A program made the translations under genes and the position numbers. The notes beneath the pieces were generated by a model. It was given only the letters and a program-made list of their open reading frames with translations. It did not search any database and had not been told where the DNA came from. Below, in pieces: positions 25,743-34,321 of a stretch of 64,000 bases of DNA. Source of the stretch: Cohnella ginsengisoli (lineage in GTDB: Bacteria > Bacillota > Bacilli > Paenibacillales > Paenibacillaceae); contig NZ_JAPDHZ010000003.1 of assembly GCF_029525555.1 (NCBI RefSeq), forward strand, positions 1,488,001 to 1,552,000. Direction: 5' to 3'. Numbering within the stretch: position 1 is the first letter of the stretch; every line of letters starts with the position of its first letter.

Positions 25743-26512
25743 GGCCCCTCCGCCGCGGCAGCACGGGTCAGCCGATGGAAACAATCGAACAACGGCGTAC
25801 CGTCGGGCATGCCCGCCGCCGCTCGGATGTCGGCGACCGTCCCCGACGCCGCCGCACCGCCTTCGTGCACGAGCACGAACCGGTCGCACAACCGCTCCGC
25901 CGAGTCCAGGACATGCGTCGTGAGCAGCACGCCCGCGCCCCTGGCACGCTCCTCGTCGAGCGCCTCCAGCAGCTCCATGACCGCGGCGGGATCGAGGCCG
26001 ATGAACGGCTCGTCCACCAGATACACGCTCGGCTCCAGCAAGAAGGCGGCGACGAGCATCGTTTTTTGCTGCATGCCCTTTGAAAATTTGATCGGGTAAT
26101 CGTCCTTCACGCGCTCCAGCCGGAATCTGGCCAGCAGCCCCCGTGCCCGTTCCGCGAGCCGCTCCTCGGAGATGCCGCAGACCGCGGCGGCCAGCTGCAG
26201 ATGCTCCCACAGCGTGAAGCGCTCGTAGAGAATCGGCTGCTCGGGTATATAAGCGAGCCTGCGGTTCATGGCGCCGCCCGGCGCCTCGCTTTTCGCGCCC
26301 GAAGTCCCTCTCCATTCGACGTCGGCCACCCAATATGGAAGCTGGCCGAGCAATCCCTTCATCACCGTGCTCTTGCCCGCGCCGTTCGGCCCGAGCAGGC
26401 CGACGCGCTCCCCAGGCTTCACCTCGATCGCCACGTCGCGAAGCACGGCCTTGCCTTGCTCGTACCCCGCCGCGCTGATCGCGGCGCGCATCAGCCAATT
26501 TTCGCCGGTCAT
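25739..26512 (-). CDS. ecsA: EcsA-type ABC transporter ATP-binding protein
   Basis: 257 residues. Walker A GPNGAGKST (~47), a divergent signature KFSKGMQQKTML (~148) typical of EcsA, and Walker B VYLVDEPFIGLD (~172) with the H-loop TTHVLDSAERLCD (~205). It powers the EcsB permease encoded by the overlapping downstream gene. The start at 26512 has GGAGGTGG ten bases upstream. Confidence 0.9.
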   Translation of the reverse strand: MTGENWLMRAAISAAGYEQGKAVLRDVAIEVKPGERVGLLGPNGAGKSTVMKGLLGQLPYWVADVEWRGTSGAKSEAPGGAMNRRLAYIPEQPILYERFTLWEHLQLAAAVCGISEERLAERARGLLARFRLERVKDDYPIKFSKGMQQKTMLVAAFLLEPSVYLVDEPFIGLDPAAVMELLEALDEERARGAGVLLTTHVLDSAERLCDRFVLVHEGGAAASGTVADIRAAAGMPDGTPLFDCFHRLTRAAAAEGP

Positions 26513-26610
26513 CGGCCCCCACCTCCGCAATCCTTTTAAAACTACTACGGGGCGGCACGGCAGAGAGTTGCGCATCTCCTGCTCGAATTCGCCCTGAGCG
26601 GAGCCGCGTC

Positions 26611-26655
26611 AAAAAAGCCCCTCATCCGGTTACCGGCCGGAAAATACGAGGGGCT
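26611..26655 (-). terminator. Terminator of the xylAB operon
   Basis: AGCCCCTC (26616-26623) and GAGGGGCT (26648-26655) with an inner CCGG-rich loop, followed on the minus strand by TTTTTT; it lies 68 nt beyond the xylB stop. Confidence 0.8.
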
Positions 26656-26722
26656 CTCTCACTATAGGGAGGCGACCCGTCCGCGAAGACAAGCTCCTCC
26701 CGTCTATCTTATCACCGCAGCC

Positions 26723-28219
26723 TTAGGTTCGAAAAGGCTGCAGCGCTTCGTTCAGCGGCTTCGTCGCGGCGTACACGTCCCGATAGACGCCGAACAGCTC
26801 GCCGTAGCGCCGCGCACGCGCCGCGTCCGGCACGTACGTTGCCGCGTGCTTGACGAACGCGTCCGCGCATGCCTCCAGGCTGCCGTACCAGCCGGCGCCG
26901 GTCGCCGCCAGCATCGCCGCGCCGAGACCAGGTCCCTGCTCGCTCTCGAGCCGGACGACTTCCGCATCGAACACGTCCGCCTGCATTTGCAGCCAGTCGG
27001 GATTTTTCGCGCCGCCGCCGATGGAGACGACCTTCGTCACCGATTTGCCGGCTTGGCGGAAAACGTCGACGGACTCGTTCAGCGAGAACGTGATGCCTTC
27101 GAGCACCGCGCGCGCAAAATGCGTCTTCGTGTGCGAGCCGTCGACGCCGACGAAGCTCGCCCGGATAACCGCATCGGCATGCGGCGTCCGTTCGCCGACC
27201 AGGTACGGCGTGTACAGCAGTCCGCCGGCTCCCGGCGCGATGTCGCCGATGCCCGCGAGCAGCCGCTCGTAGGGCTCGCCCGCTGCGAACGTATTGCGGA
27301 ACCAGCTCAAGGAGTAGCCCGCCGCCAGCGTCACGCCCATCGCGTAAAACGCGCCGGGCTTGCCGTGGTTAAAGAAGTGCACCTTGCCCGCATAATCGGC
27401 CGACGCGTCCGGCTCGTGCGTGAGCACGACACCGGACGTGCCGATGCTGCACAGCGTGAGGCCGGGCTTCAGGATGCCCGCGCCGATCGCGCCGCAGGCG
27501 TTGTCCGCGCCGCCGGCGAACACGCGCGTCGAAGCCGGCAGGCCCGTCTCGCGCGCCGCCGCGTCGGACAGCGTTCCCGTCTCGGCGACCGACTCGACGA
27601 GCGGCGGGCAGAACGAGGCCGGGATGCCGAACGCAGCCAATACCTCTTGGCTCCAGACGCGGCCCGCGACGTCCAGCATCAGCGTGCCCGCAGCGTCGGA
27701 CAGATCCATATGCACGGCGCCGGTCAGGCGATAGCGCACGTAATCCTTGGGCAGCAGAAACGATTCTGCCTTGTCGTACAGCTCCGGCTCATGCTCGCGC
27801 ACCCACAGCAGCTTGGGGAGCGTAAAGCCTTCGAGCGCCGGATTGCGGGTAAGGCGAAGCAGCGAATCGCCGAGCTTGCGCTCGATCTCGCGGCATTGCG
27901 CCGTCGTGCGCGTGTCGTTCCAGAGGATCGCCCTGCGCAGCGGCTTGCGGTTCCCGTCCAGCAGCACGAGGCCGTGCATCTGGCCGGAGAAGCTGATGCC
28001 GTCGATGCCGCCGCCCGCTGCCGCCGTCTTTTCCCCGAGTTCCTTCAATACTTCGATCGTCGCGCGGACCCAATCCTCCGGATCCTGCTCGCTCCAGCCC
28101 GAGCGCTCGTGATACAGCGGATATTCGCGGGAAGCTTCGGCCGCCACCGCTCCGTCCTGCCCGACGAGGAGCGCCTTGACGGCGCTCGTGCCGAGATCGA
28201 TGCCGATGACATAGTTCAT
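26723..28219 (-). CDS. xylB: Xylulokinase
   Basis: 498 residues of the FGGY carbohydrate kinase family. It phosphorylates D-xylulose to xylulose 5-phosphate. GIDLGTSAVKALL is the N-terminal phosphate motif; SGQMHGLVLLD (~75) is the xylulokinase-specific substrate loop, and GGGAKNPDWLQMQADV (~400) is the FGGY signature. GGAG stands ten bases upstream. Downstream of xylA by 42 nt, so one operon under xylO control. Confidence 0.95.
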   Translation of the reverse strand: MNYVIGIDLGTSAVKALLVGQDGAVAAEASREYPLYHERSGWSEQDPEDWVRATIEVLKELGEKTAAAGGGIDGISFSGQMHGLVLLDGNRKPLRRAILWNDTRTTAQCREIERKLGDSLLRLTRNPALEGFTLPKLLWVREHEPELYDKAESFLLPKDYVRYRLTGAVHMDLSDAAGTLMLDVAGRVWSQEVLAAFGIPASFCPPLVESVAETGTLSDAAARETGLPASTRVFAGGADNACGAIGAGILKPGLTLCSIGTSGVVLTHEPDASADYAGKVHFFNHGKPGAFYAMGVTLAAGYSLSWFRNTFAAGEPYERLLAGIGDIAPGAGGLLYTPYLVGERTPHADAVIRASFVGVDGSHTKTHFARAVLEGITFSLNESVDVFRQAGKSVTKVVSIGGGAKNPDWLQMQADVFDAEVVRLESEQGPGLGAAMLAATGAGWYGSLEACADAFVKHAATYVPDAARARRYGELFGVYRDVYAATKPLNEALQPFRT

Positions 28220-28261
28220 GTAGGCCCGTCTCCTTCGGTCGACTTATAAGCTTTGCAAGCT

Positions 28262-29581
28262 TTATACGCTGAAAATAACCTCGTTCACGGCTTGGCGAAT
28301 CTGTTCCAGACGGCCGGAACGGTTCACGATCGGCTTCTGTCCGCTCAGCACGTAGGCTTCTAGCGATGCAAGCGTATGCTTGCCCGCGACGATCTCGGCG
28401 CCGATGCCTTCGCCGAAGCTGGCGTAGCGGCCGTCGACGATGGCGTCCAGCGTCTTGTTCTCGATCAGCTTGGCGGCGGCTTTCAGGCCGTGCGCGAACG
28501 AATCCATGCCCGCGATGTGCGCGAAGAACAGATCGTCGTCCTCGAAGGAAGTCCGGCGAACCTTGGCGTCGAAGTTGACGCCGCCCTTGCCGATGCCGCC
28601 TTCGTTTTTGAGAATTTCGAACATGGCCAGCGTCGTCGAGTACAGATCGGTCGGGAACTCATCCGTGTCCCAGCCGAGCAGGTAGTCGCCTTGGTTGGCG
28701 TCGATCGAGCCGAGCGCGCCGTCCAGGCGGGCGACGCGGAGCTCGTGCTCGAACGTGTGGCCGGCCAGCGTCGCGTGGTTCGCTTCGATGTTCAGCTTGA
28801 AGTGGTCCTTCAGGCCGTACTTGCGCAGGAAGCTGAGCGTCGTCGCGGAGTCGAAGTCGTACTGGTGCTTGGTCGGCTCCTTCGGCTTCGGCTCGATGAG
28901 GAATTGCGCGCCGAACCCGATCTCCTTGGCGTAGTCGACGGCCATGTGCAGCATGCGGGCCAGGTTGTCCAGCTCGAGGCCCATATCCGTGTTCAGCAGC
29001 GACTCGTAGCCTTCGCGGCCGCCCCAGAAAACGTAGTTTTCCCCGTTCAGCTCTTTGCCGACTTCGAGCATCTTCTTGATCGTCGCCGCGGAGTACGCGA
29101 ACACTTCCGCATTGTTGCTCGTCGCGGCGCCGAATACGTAGCGCGGATTCGTGAACAGGTTGGCCGTGTTCCAGAGCAGCTTCTTGCCGGTGGACTGCTG
29201 GAACTCCTTCAGCTTGGCGACGATGATGTCGATGTTCTTGTTCGTCTCGGCGAGCGTAGCGCCTTCAGGCGCGATGTCGGCGTCGTGGAACGCGTAGAAC
29301 GGCACGCCCAGCTTCTCGAGCAGCTCGAAGTTCGCTTCGACGCGAACCTTGGCCCGATCGAGCGGGGACAGCGAGTCCCAGCTGCGGACCGCCGTGCCGG
29401 CGCCGAACGGGTCGGTGCCGTTGGCGTTGAACGTGTGCCAGTAGGCGACGGCGAAGCGCAGGTGCTCCTCCATCGTCTTGCCGAGGACGACCTCGGTGGC
29501 GTTATAGTGTTTGAATGCGAACGGATTGTCGGATTTGCGGCCCTCGTACTTGATCTGCGGCACATTCGAAAACAGGCTCAT
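28262..29581 (-). CDS. xylA: Xylose isomerase
   Basis: 439 residues, class II size. It converts D-xylose to D-xylulose. Key motifs: VFWGGREGYESLLNTD (~185), EPKPKEPTKHQYD (~235) and NIEANHATLAGHTFEHEL (~270) with the metal-binding Glu/Asp/His residues, and the catalytic His in FHDAD (~104). ATG 29581 has AAGGAGG 12 bases upstream, a slightly long spacing. First gene of xylAB, transcribed away from xylR. Confidence 0.96.
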   Translation of the reverse strand: MSLFSNVPQIKYEGRKSDNPFAFKHYNATEVVLGKTMEEHLRFAVAYWHTFNANGTDPFGAGTAVRSWDSLSPLDRAKVRVEANFELLEKLGVPFYAFHDADIAPEGATLAETNKNIDIIVAKLKEFQQSTGKKLLWNTANLFTNPRYVFGAATSNNAEVFAYSAATIKKMLEVGKELNGENYVFWGGREGYESLLNTDMGLELDNLARMLHMAVDYAKEIGFGAQFLIEPKPKEPTKHQYDFDSATTLSFLRKYGLKDHFKLNIEANHATLAGHTFEHELRVARLDGALGSIDANQGDYLLGWDTDEFPTDLYSTTLAMFEILKNEGGIGKGGVNFDAKVRRTSFEDDDLFFAHIAGMDSFAHGLKAAAKLIENKTLDAIVDGRYASFGEGIGAEIVAGKHTLASLEAYVLSGQKPIVNRSGRLEQIRQAVNEVIFSV

Positions 29582-29640
29582 AATAACGGAATGCCTCCTT
29601 AAGGATGTAGGGTTGTTGAATTCGGTTACAAGCTGAGTTA

Positions 29641-29669
29641 AGCATAGCATTCGAAACTTAGTTTGTCTA
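29641..29669 (-). promoter_or_regulatory. xylA promoter
   Basis: TAGACA (29664-29669), a 17-nt spacer, and TATGCT (29641-29646), read on the minus strand. The -35 box lies inside xylO. Confidence 0.6.
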
Positions 29670-29682
29670 TTGGATAAACTAA
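29658..29682. promoter_or_regulatory. xylO operator (XylR binding site)
   Basis: TTAGTTTGT, seven bases, then ATAAACTAA: the two half-sites have the Bacillus xylO form and are mirrored by longer arms AAACTTAGTTT / AAACTAAGTTT. The site covers the -35 regions of both divergent promoters. Confidence 0.85.
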
Positions 29683-29697
29683 GTTTTGTGCTATGAT
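29670..29697 (+). promoter_or_regulatory. xylR promoter
   Basis: TTGGAT (29670-29675), a 16-nt spacer and TATGAT (29692-29697). Overlap with xylO implies autoregulation. Confidence 0.55.
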
Positions 29698-29771
29698 GTC
29701 GTTAACGATTAATGGGACGAAAGAACGAACCGAACGAACCCACGCCCCGACGCGAAGGAGCCGCATCCAGC

Positions 29772-30939
29772 ATGAAGAGCCCGACCGGAGATCAAGCGCT
29801 TATCAAAAGAATGAATACCGCCATCGTGCTCGAGTCGGTGCTGCAGGGCGCTCCGCTCTCCCGAGCGGATATTTCCGCGCTCACCGGCCTGAACAAGGCG
29901 ACCGTGTCCAGCCTCGTCCAGGATCTGATCGACAGCGGCCTGGTCCGCGAGATCGGGACCGGTCAATCCAGCGGCGGCCGCAAGCCGGTCCTGCTCGAAT
30001 TCGTGGCGGAGTCGGGCTACGCCGTCGGCGTCGATCTCGGCGTCAACTACGTGCGCGGCGTGCTGACGGATCTGCGTGGCGGCGTCGCGGTCGAACGTAC
30101 GGCGCGGCTGGCCAAGACATCGCCGGATGAAGTATTCGGCATTTTGCGGCCCTTTATCCAGGCGCTCGCGGACGAGGCGCCGGAGAGCGCGTTCGGCGTC
30201 GTCGGCATCGGCGTCGGCGTGCCCGGGCTCGTGGACCGGGGCGGGGCCGTGCTGTACGCGCCCAACCTCGGCTGGCGCGACGTTCCATTGCAGGACGCGC
30301 TGAACCGCGCCTTCGGCATTCCCGTCCTCATCGACAACGAAGCGAACGTCGGCGCCATCGGCGAGCGCAAATTCGGCAGCGGACGCGGCATCGGCAGCAT
30401 GATCTACGTGAGCGTCGGCATGGGCATCGGGACCGGGCTTATTTTGCAAAAGGAGCTTTATAAGGGAGCGGCGGGCTTTTCGGGGGGAACTCGGGCATTT
30501 GTCCATCGAAGCCAGCGGCCCGCCGTGCCGCTGCGGCAACCGGGGATGCTGGGAGCTGTACGCCTCGGAACAGGCGCTGCTCGCCCGCGCGGCGGAGGCC
30601 GGCATCGGCGAGGGTACGCTCGACAGCCTCCTCGCGCTTGCCGAAGGCGGCGACGAAGAGGCGCGCGCGCTGTTCGCCGGCATCGGCGAGTCGCTCGGCG
30701 TCGGGGTCGCCAACATCGTTAACGTCTTTAATCCTGAAGCCGTCGTCATCGGCAACACGATGAGCCGCGCGCGGCCTTGGCTCGAGGAGGCGATGAGCCG
30801 GACGACCGAAGCCCGCGCGCTGAACTTCCACCTGCGCGGCATCCGGCTGCTCTTCGCCGAGCTCGGAGACCGCTCAGCCGTCATGGGCGCCGCGGAGACC
30901 GCGATCGCCGCGTTTTTCAAGCGGCTTCGGTCGGCTTAA
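29772..30939 (+). CDS. xylR: Xylose repressor XylR, ROK family (frameshifted as sequenced)
   Basis: 388 residues after correction. An N-terminal winged helix (PLSRADISALTGLNKATVSSLVQDLIDSGLVRE) binds xylO; the rest is a ROK domain with VGVDLGVNYVRGVLTDLRG, IDNEANVGAIGERKFG and the zinc-type motif CRCGNRGCWE. Xylose relieves repression in this family. One G too many in a run of six (30482-30487) puts the halves GAAGFSG and ELGHLSIEASG in different frames. If real, this would make xylAB constitutive. ATG 29772 has GAAGGAG upstream; a frame-open ATG 20 codons earlier has none. Confidence 0.88.
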
Positions 30940-30974
30940 AGCGCCGGTCGCTTGAATGTCGTTCCTATGAAAAG

Positions 30975-31006
30975 CAGACCGTTGCGGCGAGGAAACGGTC
31001 TGTTTG
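30975..31006. terminator. Terminator between xylR and FMN reductase gene
   Basis: CAGACCGTT (30975-30983) / AACGGTCTG (30994-31002) with a 10-nt loop; U-rich on both sides (TTT on +, CTTTTC on the minus strand), so it may serve both convergent genes. Confidence 0.65.
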
Positions 31007-31028
31007 GCGCGGGACGATCCGTTAAGCG

Positions 31029-31595
31029 TCACGCCGTCCGCCCGGAATCGCGCGCGCTCAATCGCGCCGCCATGCCGAGGAAGGCGTTCACGGCGACGCG
31101 GATTCGGGTCTCGAGCTTTCTGCCGGACTCCGTGTCCTTGTCGTCGCCCCAAGGCAGGTCGCGCTGGAATCCAGAAACGGAGATCCACTCGGGGCAGTTC
31201 ACGCCGTGCAGCGAGCGAACGATCGCATGCAGCTGATGCAGCGAACCGATGCCCACCGCGCCTCCGGCGGAGCTCATGCTGAGTACCGTTTTGCCCTCGA
31301 AGTGCGGCTGCCCCAGAAAGTCGAGCGCGTTCTTGAGCACGCCCGATACCGCGCCGTGATACTCGGGCGTGGACAGGACGATGGCGTCCGCATCGGATAC
31401 CGCTTGCCTGAGCGCCGCCAGGCCGGAATGCCCCGCAAAGTCTTCATCGGTCGAGAAAAACGGCAGCGGCGTCTGTTTCGGATCGAAAAAGGACACCGTA
31501 TGTCCTTGCTGTGCGATGACTTCTTCTACATAACGCGCCAGACGCGTACTGTTCGAATCTTGCCTGTTGCTGCCTGCGATAATGGCGATGTTCAT
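31029..31595 (-). CDS. NAD(P)H-dependent FMN reductase
   Basis: 188 residues of the flavodoxin-like FMN_red family. The phosphate loop is GSNRQDSNSTRLARYV (~8-22), and STPEYHGAVSGVLKNALDFL (~78-97) is the family signature. Likely role: reducing FMN, quinones, azo dyes or chromate with NAD(P)H in the cytoplasm. The upstream 85 nt up to the group II intron contain TACAAT (a possible -10) but no clear -35. Confidence 0.88.
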   Translation of the reverse strand: MNIAIIAGSNRQDSNSTRLARYVEEVIAQQGHTVSFFDPKQTPLPFFSTDEDFAGHSGLAALRQAVSDADAIVLSTPEYHGAVSGVLKNALDFLGQPHFEGKTVLSMSSAGGAVGIGSLHQLHAIVRSLHGVNCPEWISVSGFQRDLPWGDDKDTESGRKLETRIRVAVNAFLGMAARLSARDSGRTA

Positions 31596-31760
31596 CCTCG
31601 ATCATCCTTCCGTCTCTTAAGGGATGTCTTCATTGTAGCCTGCTTGCGCGCCGGCCTCGTCGGCGAAAAGACGGAAATGCAATCGAGTAGGAGGAGGCGG
31701 CTAGCCTCCGTCCTCTCACACCACCGTACATGCGGGTCCGCATACGGCGGTTCCAAAAGG

Positions 31761-33152
31761 TTAACAAGGCTCCTTGTAACGAGTAAGCAGACTTTTCAGC
31801 CCTTTTGCCTCCCAGTAGGAGGTCGGAAGGGCGTTGTTTATGTTCCGGGACATTTCCCAAGGGCCGCGCCGGGAGTTGGCCATGACATAACAGGCCCACT
31901 CCCGTACATTCAGCGCTCTTAGTTCGCGGATGCGCGTTCGCACTCGCTTCCATTGCTTCCACAGGCACATGCGCAGCCGTCTACGAATCCAGCCATCGAA
32001 TTGCTCGAGGTGTTTCTTCGCAGCAGCCATCCGGAAGTAGCCCAGCCACCCCATCGTATAGCGGTTTAGCCGGTTTATCCGTTCCTCCATTGGCATAGAC
32101 TTCGTACGGTTCGTCAGTTCCCGGACCTTGTCCTTGAACCGAGAAATCGTCTTTGGTGCCAATCGAATCGTCGCTTGCCGGTTGTTCATGAAGCTAAATC
32201 CTAGAAACTTTCGCTCCCGCGGTCTGGCTACCGCACTCTTTTCCCGGTTCACTTTCAGTCTTAGCTTTCCTTCTACAAAGCGAACCACCGACCCCATGAC
32301 GCGTTCTCCGGCGCGTTTGCTGGCTACGAAGATGTTGCAATCGTCCGCATAGCGGACGAAGTGCAGTCCTCTGCGCGTTAACTCCTTGTCCAGGTCGTCC
32401 AACAGGATGTTTGCCAGTAGTGGACTAAGCGGTCCGCCTTGCGGCGTCCCTTCCTCCGTTCGCTGGCAAACCCCGTTCTCCATGACGCCGGCATTCAGAT
32501 AGGCGCGAACCAGCTTCAGGACGCGTTGGTCCGTCACCTTACGTGCCACTCTGGCCATGAGCATGTCGTGGTTCACCCGGTCAAAGAACTTCTCCAGGTC
32601 CATGTCTACGACCCAGCGCAGTCCGCTCTGGATGTAGGATTGAGCCTGCCGCACCGCATCGTGCGCACGCTTGCCTGGCCGAAAGCCGTAGCTGCTTGGA
32701 GAGAATTCGGCATCGAAAATCGGATTCATCACTTGCAGAAGCGCTTGCTGTAGCAGTCGGTCCATCACGGTCGGGATGCCAAGCAGCCGTACGCCGCCTC
32801 CGGGTTTGGGGATTTCCACCCGTCTGACGGGCGCAGGTCTGTAGGTTCCCGCGAGGAGTTCGGTCTTCACCGACTCCCAGTGCGTTTTCAGGTAAGCTTG
32901 TAGCTGCGCTACCGTTACACCGTCCACACCGGGCGCTCCTCCGTTTTGGACCACTCGCTTGTACGCGTCCCTCAGGTTTGCGCCCTCGAGCATCCGCTCC
33001 AGCAAGTCGTTACTGGCTTTGCGAGAGGAAGGGGCGACTTGTGCCGGCGATGAACTCGGCGCTCCTGCATACCCTTGCGGCTTCACCGCTTCTCTTTGCA
33101 GCAAGCTCCCTTGCGGGATATTCGGCTGTCGTTGCTCATCGCGCGAACGCAT
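31761..33152 (-). CDS. ltrA: Group II intron reverse transcriptase/maturase
   Basis: 463 residues in intron domain IV. Reverse transcriptase domains run from ~50 to 340: GAPGVDGVTV, RRVEIPKPGGGVRLLGIPTVMDRLLQQAL, SYGFRPGKRAHDAV, GTPQGGPLSPLLANILLDDLD and the catalytic YADD (~264). A maturase (X) domain follows (LNRYTMGWLGYFRMA, ~365-380). No HNH endonuclease domain is present, as usual for class IIC. The protein splices its host RNA and copies it into DNA. AGGAGAGAGG precedes the ATG. Frame intact. Confidence 0.94.
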   Translation of the reverse strand: MRSRDEQRQPNIPQGSLLQREAVKPQGYAGAPSSSPAQVAPSSRKASNDLLERMLEGANLRDAYKRVVQNGGAPGVDGVTVAQLQAYLKTHWESVKTELLAGTYRPAPVRRVEIPKPGGGVRLLGIPTVMDRLLQQALLQVMNPIFDAEFSPSSYGFRPGKRAHDAVRQAQSYIQSGLRWVVDMDLEKFFDRVNHDMLMARVARKVTDQRVLKLVRAYLNAGVMENGVCQRTEEGTPQGGPLSPLLANILLDDLDKELTRRGLHFVRYADDCNIFVASKRAGERVMGSVVRFVEGKLRLKVNREKSAVARPRERKFLGFSFMNNRQATIRLAPKTISRFKDKVRELTNRTKSMPMEERINRLNRYTMGWLGYFRMAAAKKHLEQFDGWIRRRLRMCLWKQWKRVRTRIRELRALNVREWACYVMANSRRGPWEMSRNINNALPTSYWEAKGLKSLLTRYKEPC

Positions 33153-33276
33153 CGGTTTCCTCTCTCCTTTCGGTTCGGCCCTTCCGCAGCTGTTGCAACA
33201 GTCTGCGTACTATGGCCTCTGCTGACTCCTGCGGGTTCAGCGCAACCTCCCGGTTGCGGTTACGAAATGACTTCGC

Positions 33277-33290
33277 TTTTTTTTTTTTTT
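33277..33290. repeat. 14-nt homopolymer inside the intron
   Basis: Fourteen T on the + strand (A14 in intron RNA) between domain I and the start of the intron protein gene. It is by far the longest homopolymer in the window. Confidence 0.9.
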
Positions 33291-33573
33291 CATCCCGCAG
33301 GCCTCCCCAGATAAGAACGCCATCTGTCTGCCCGCGACCACTGGAGTTTACAGGGTTAGCCCTTGGCGGCTTTGGATTTCGTTGTGTGTTGACAACTCAT
33401 CCGGCTAACCCTGCCTCGAATCCAGTTCGTATACCTTGGCCCGTGCATTTGCCTCCGGCTTCCTTCAGATTCCGCCTCGCGACGGACACCCTTGCCCTTG
33501 GCTACGGTAGGCGCTCGCCAGCCCCCGTTCGGGACTTTCACCCTAAAGATGACGCCCATGCTGGGCGTACAAC

Positions 33574-33608
33574 GCAAAAAACTCAGCCGAGGGCTGAGTT
33601 TTTTTTGC
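33574..33608. terminator. Terminator of the GAF kinase/LuxR operon; intron target
   Basis: AACTCAGCC (33580-33588) / GGCTGAGTT (33592-33600) with a GAG loop; TTTTTT follows on the minus strand. The intron begins 10 nt after the stem. A T8 tract on the + side makes it bidirectional. Confidence 0.85.
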
Positions 33609-33652
33609 GACTATTTTTGCGACTAAAGGATGAGAAGCCCGATTCGGCGACG

Positions 33653-34321
33653 CTATTGACCGTGCTTCACGGCGAGCAGGGCGGCCTGCGTCCGGTCCGG
33701 CACGCCAAGTTTATCCAGGACGTGGCTGACGTGCGTCTTGACCGTCTTCTCCGAGATGTACAAGGCGGCGGCGATCTCCTTGTTGTTCTTGCCGGAAGCG
33801 AGCAGCTCCAGCACCTCGCGCTCTCGCCTGGTCAGCTCGCCGAAGGGCGAGGCGCCAGGCTTGGCTGCCGGCAATTGCGGCTCAACCGCCGGATGATCTG
33901 CGGCCGTCACCAGCTCAAGGAGCTGCCCGGCGATCTCGGAATGCAGCTCGATCTTGCCTTCGTGCACGCGCCTGATCGCCCGGATGAGATCCTCCGGTTC
34001 GACGTCCTTGAGCAGGTAGCCGCGCGCGCCCGCGCGAACGGCAGGCAGTACGTGGTCCTGATCGGCGTAAGACGTCAGCACGATGACCTTCGCCTGCGAC
34101 CCGTTATCCCGCAGCCGCTCCATCGTAGCGAGTCCGTCCAACACCGGCATCTGCAGGTCCATAAGGATTATGTCGGGCGCCAGCCGCTCCGCCAGCTCCA
34201 GCGTCTCGATGCCGTTCGAGGCTTCGCCGACCAATTCAAGGCCGCCTTGGGTGGACAGCATGACATGCAAGCCGCGACGAACGACGGCATGGTCGTCCGC
34301 AAGCAGTATTCGGATACTCAA
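33653..34321 (-). CDS. NarL/LuxR-type response regulator
   Basis: 222 residues from a TTG that overlaps the kinase stop (TTGA) and has AAGGAG eight bases upstream. REC domain 1-120 with the acidic pair ADDH, phospho-Asp in IILMDLQMPVLDG (~53) and the switch Lys in YLLKDVEP (~103). C-terminal LuxR helix-turn-helix: LTRREREVLELLASGKNNKEIAAALYISEKTVKTHV (cited by key residues). It should be phosphorylated by the GAF kinase encoded just upstream. Target genes unknown. Confidence 0.92.
   Translation of the reverse strand: MSIRILLADDHAVVRRGLHVMLSTQGGLELVGEASNGIETLELAERLAPDIILMDLQMPVLDGLATMERLRDNGSQAKVIVLTSYADQDHVLPAVRAGARGYLLKDVEPEDLIRAIRRVHEGKIELHSEIAGQLLELVTAADHPAVEPQLPAAKPGASPFGELTRREREVLELLASGKNNKEIAAALYISEKTVKTHVSHVLDKLGVPDRTQAALLAVKHGQ

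Larger units (their letters stand above)
31682..33570 (-). mobile_element. Group IIC intron with intron-encoded protein
   Basis: About 1889 nt. The 5' end reads GTACGCCCAGCATGGGCG and continues with the family's AGGGTGAAAGTCCCGAAC and GGAATCTGAAGGAAGC; the 3' part has domain V (CCGCCGTATGCGGACC / GCATGTACGGTGGTG) and domain VI ending CTACTCGAT. These strings closely resemble the Oceanobacillus iheyensis class IIC intron. The intron lies right after a Rho-independent terminator, the known IIC target preference. Boundaries are inferred from consensus and could shift by a few bases. Confidence 0.88.

Noticed and set aside
24411..26612. A single 733-residue ABC protein
   Set aside because: The frame is open through ecsA in the wrong phase; EcsA and EcsB have separate starts, ribosome sites and an ATGA overlap.
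31682..33570. A retron or diversity-generating retroelement
   Set aside because: The reverse transcriptase has a maturase domain and is flanked by group II intron 5' and domain V/VI sequences; no template/variable repeats or msr/msd are seen.
33356..33577. A small gene in the intron 5' region
   Set aside because: It lies in intron domain I, which is structural RNA; no ribosome site is present.
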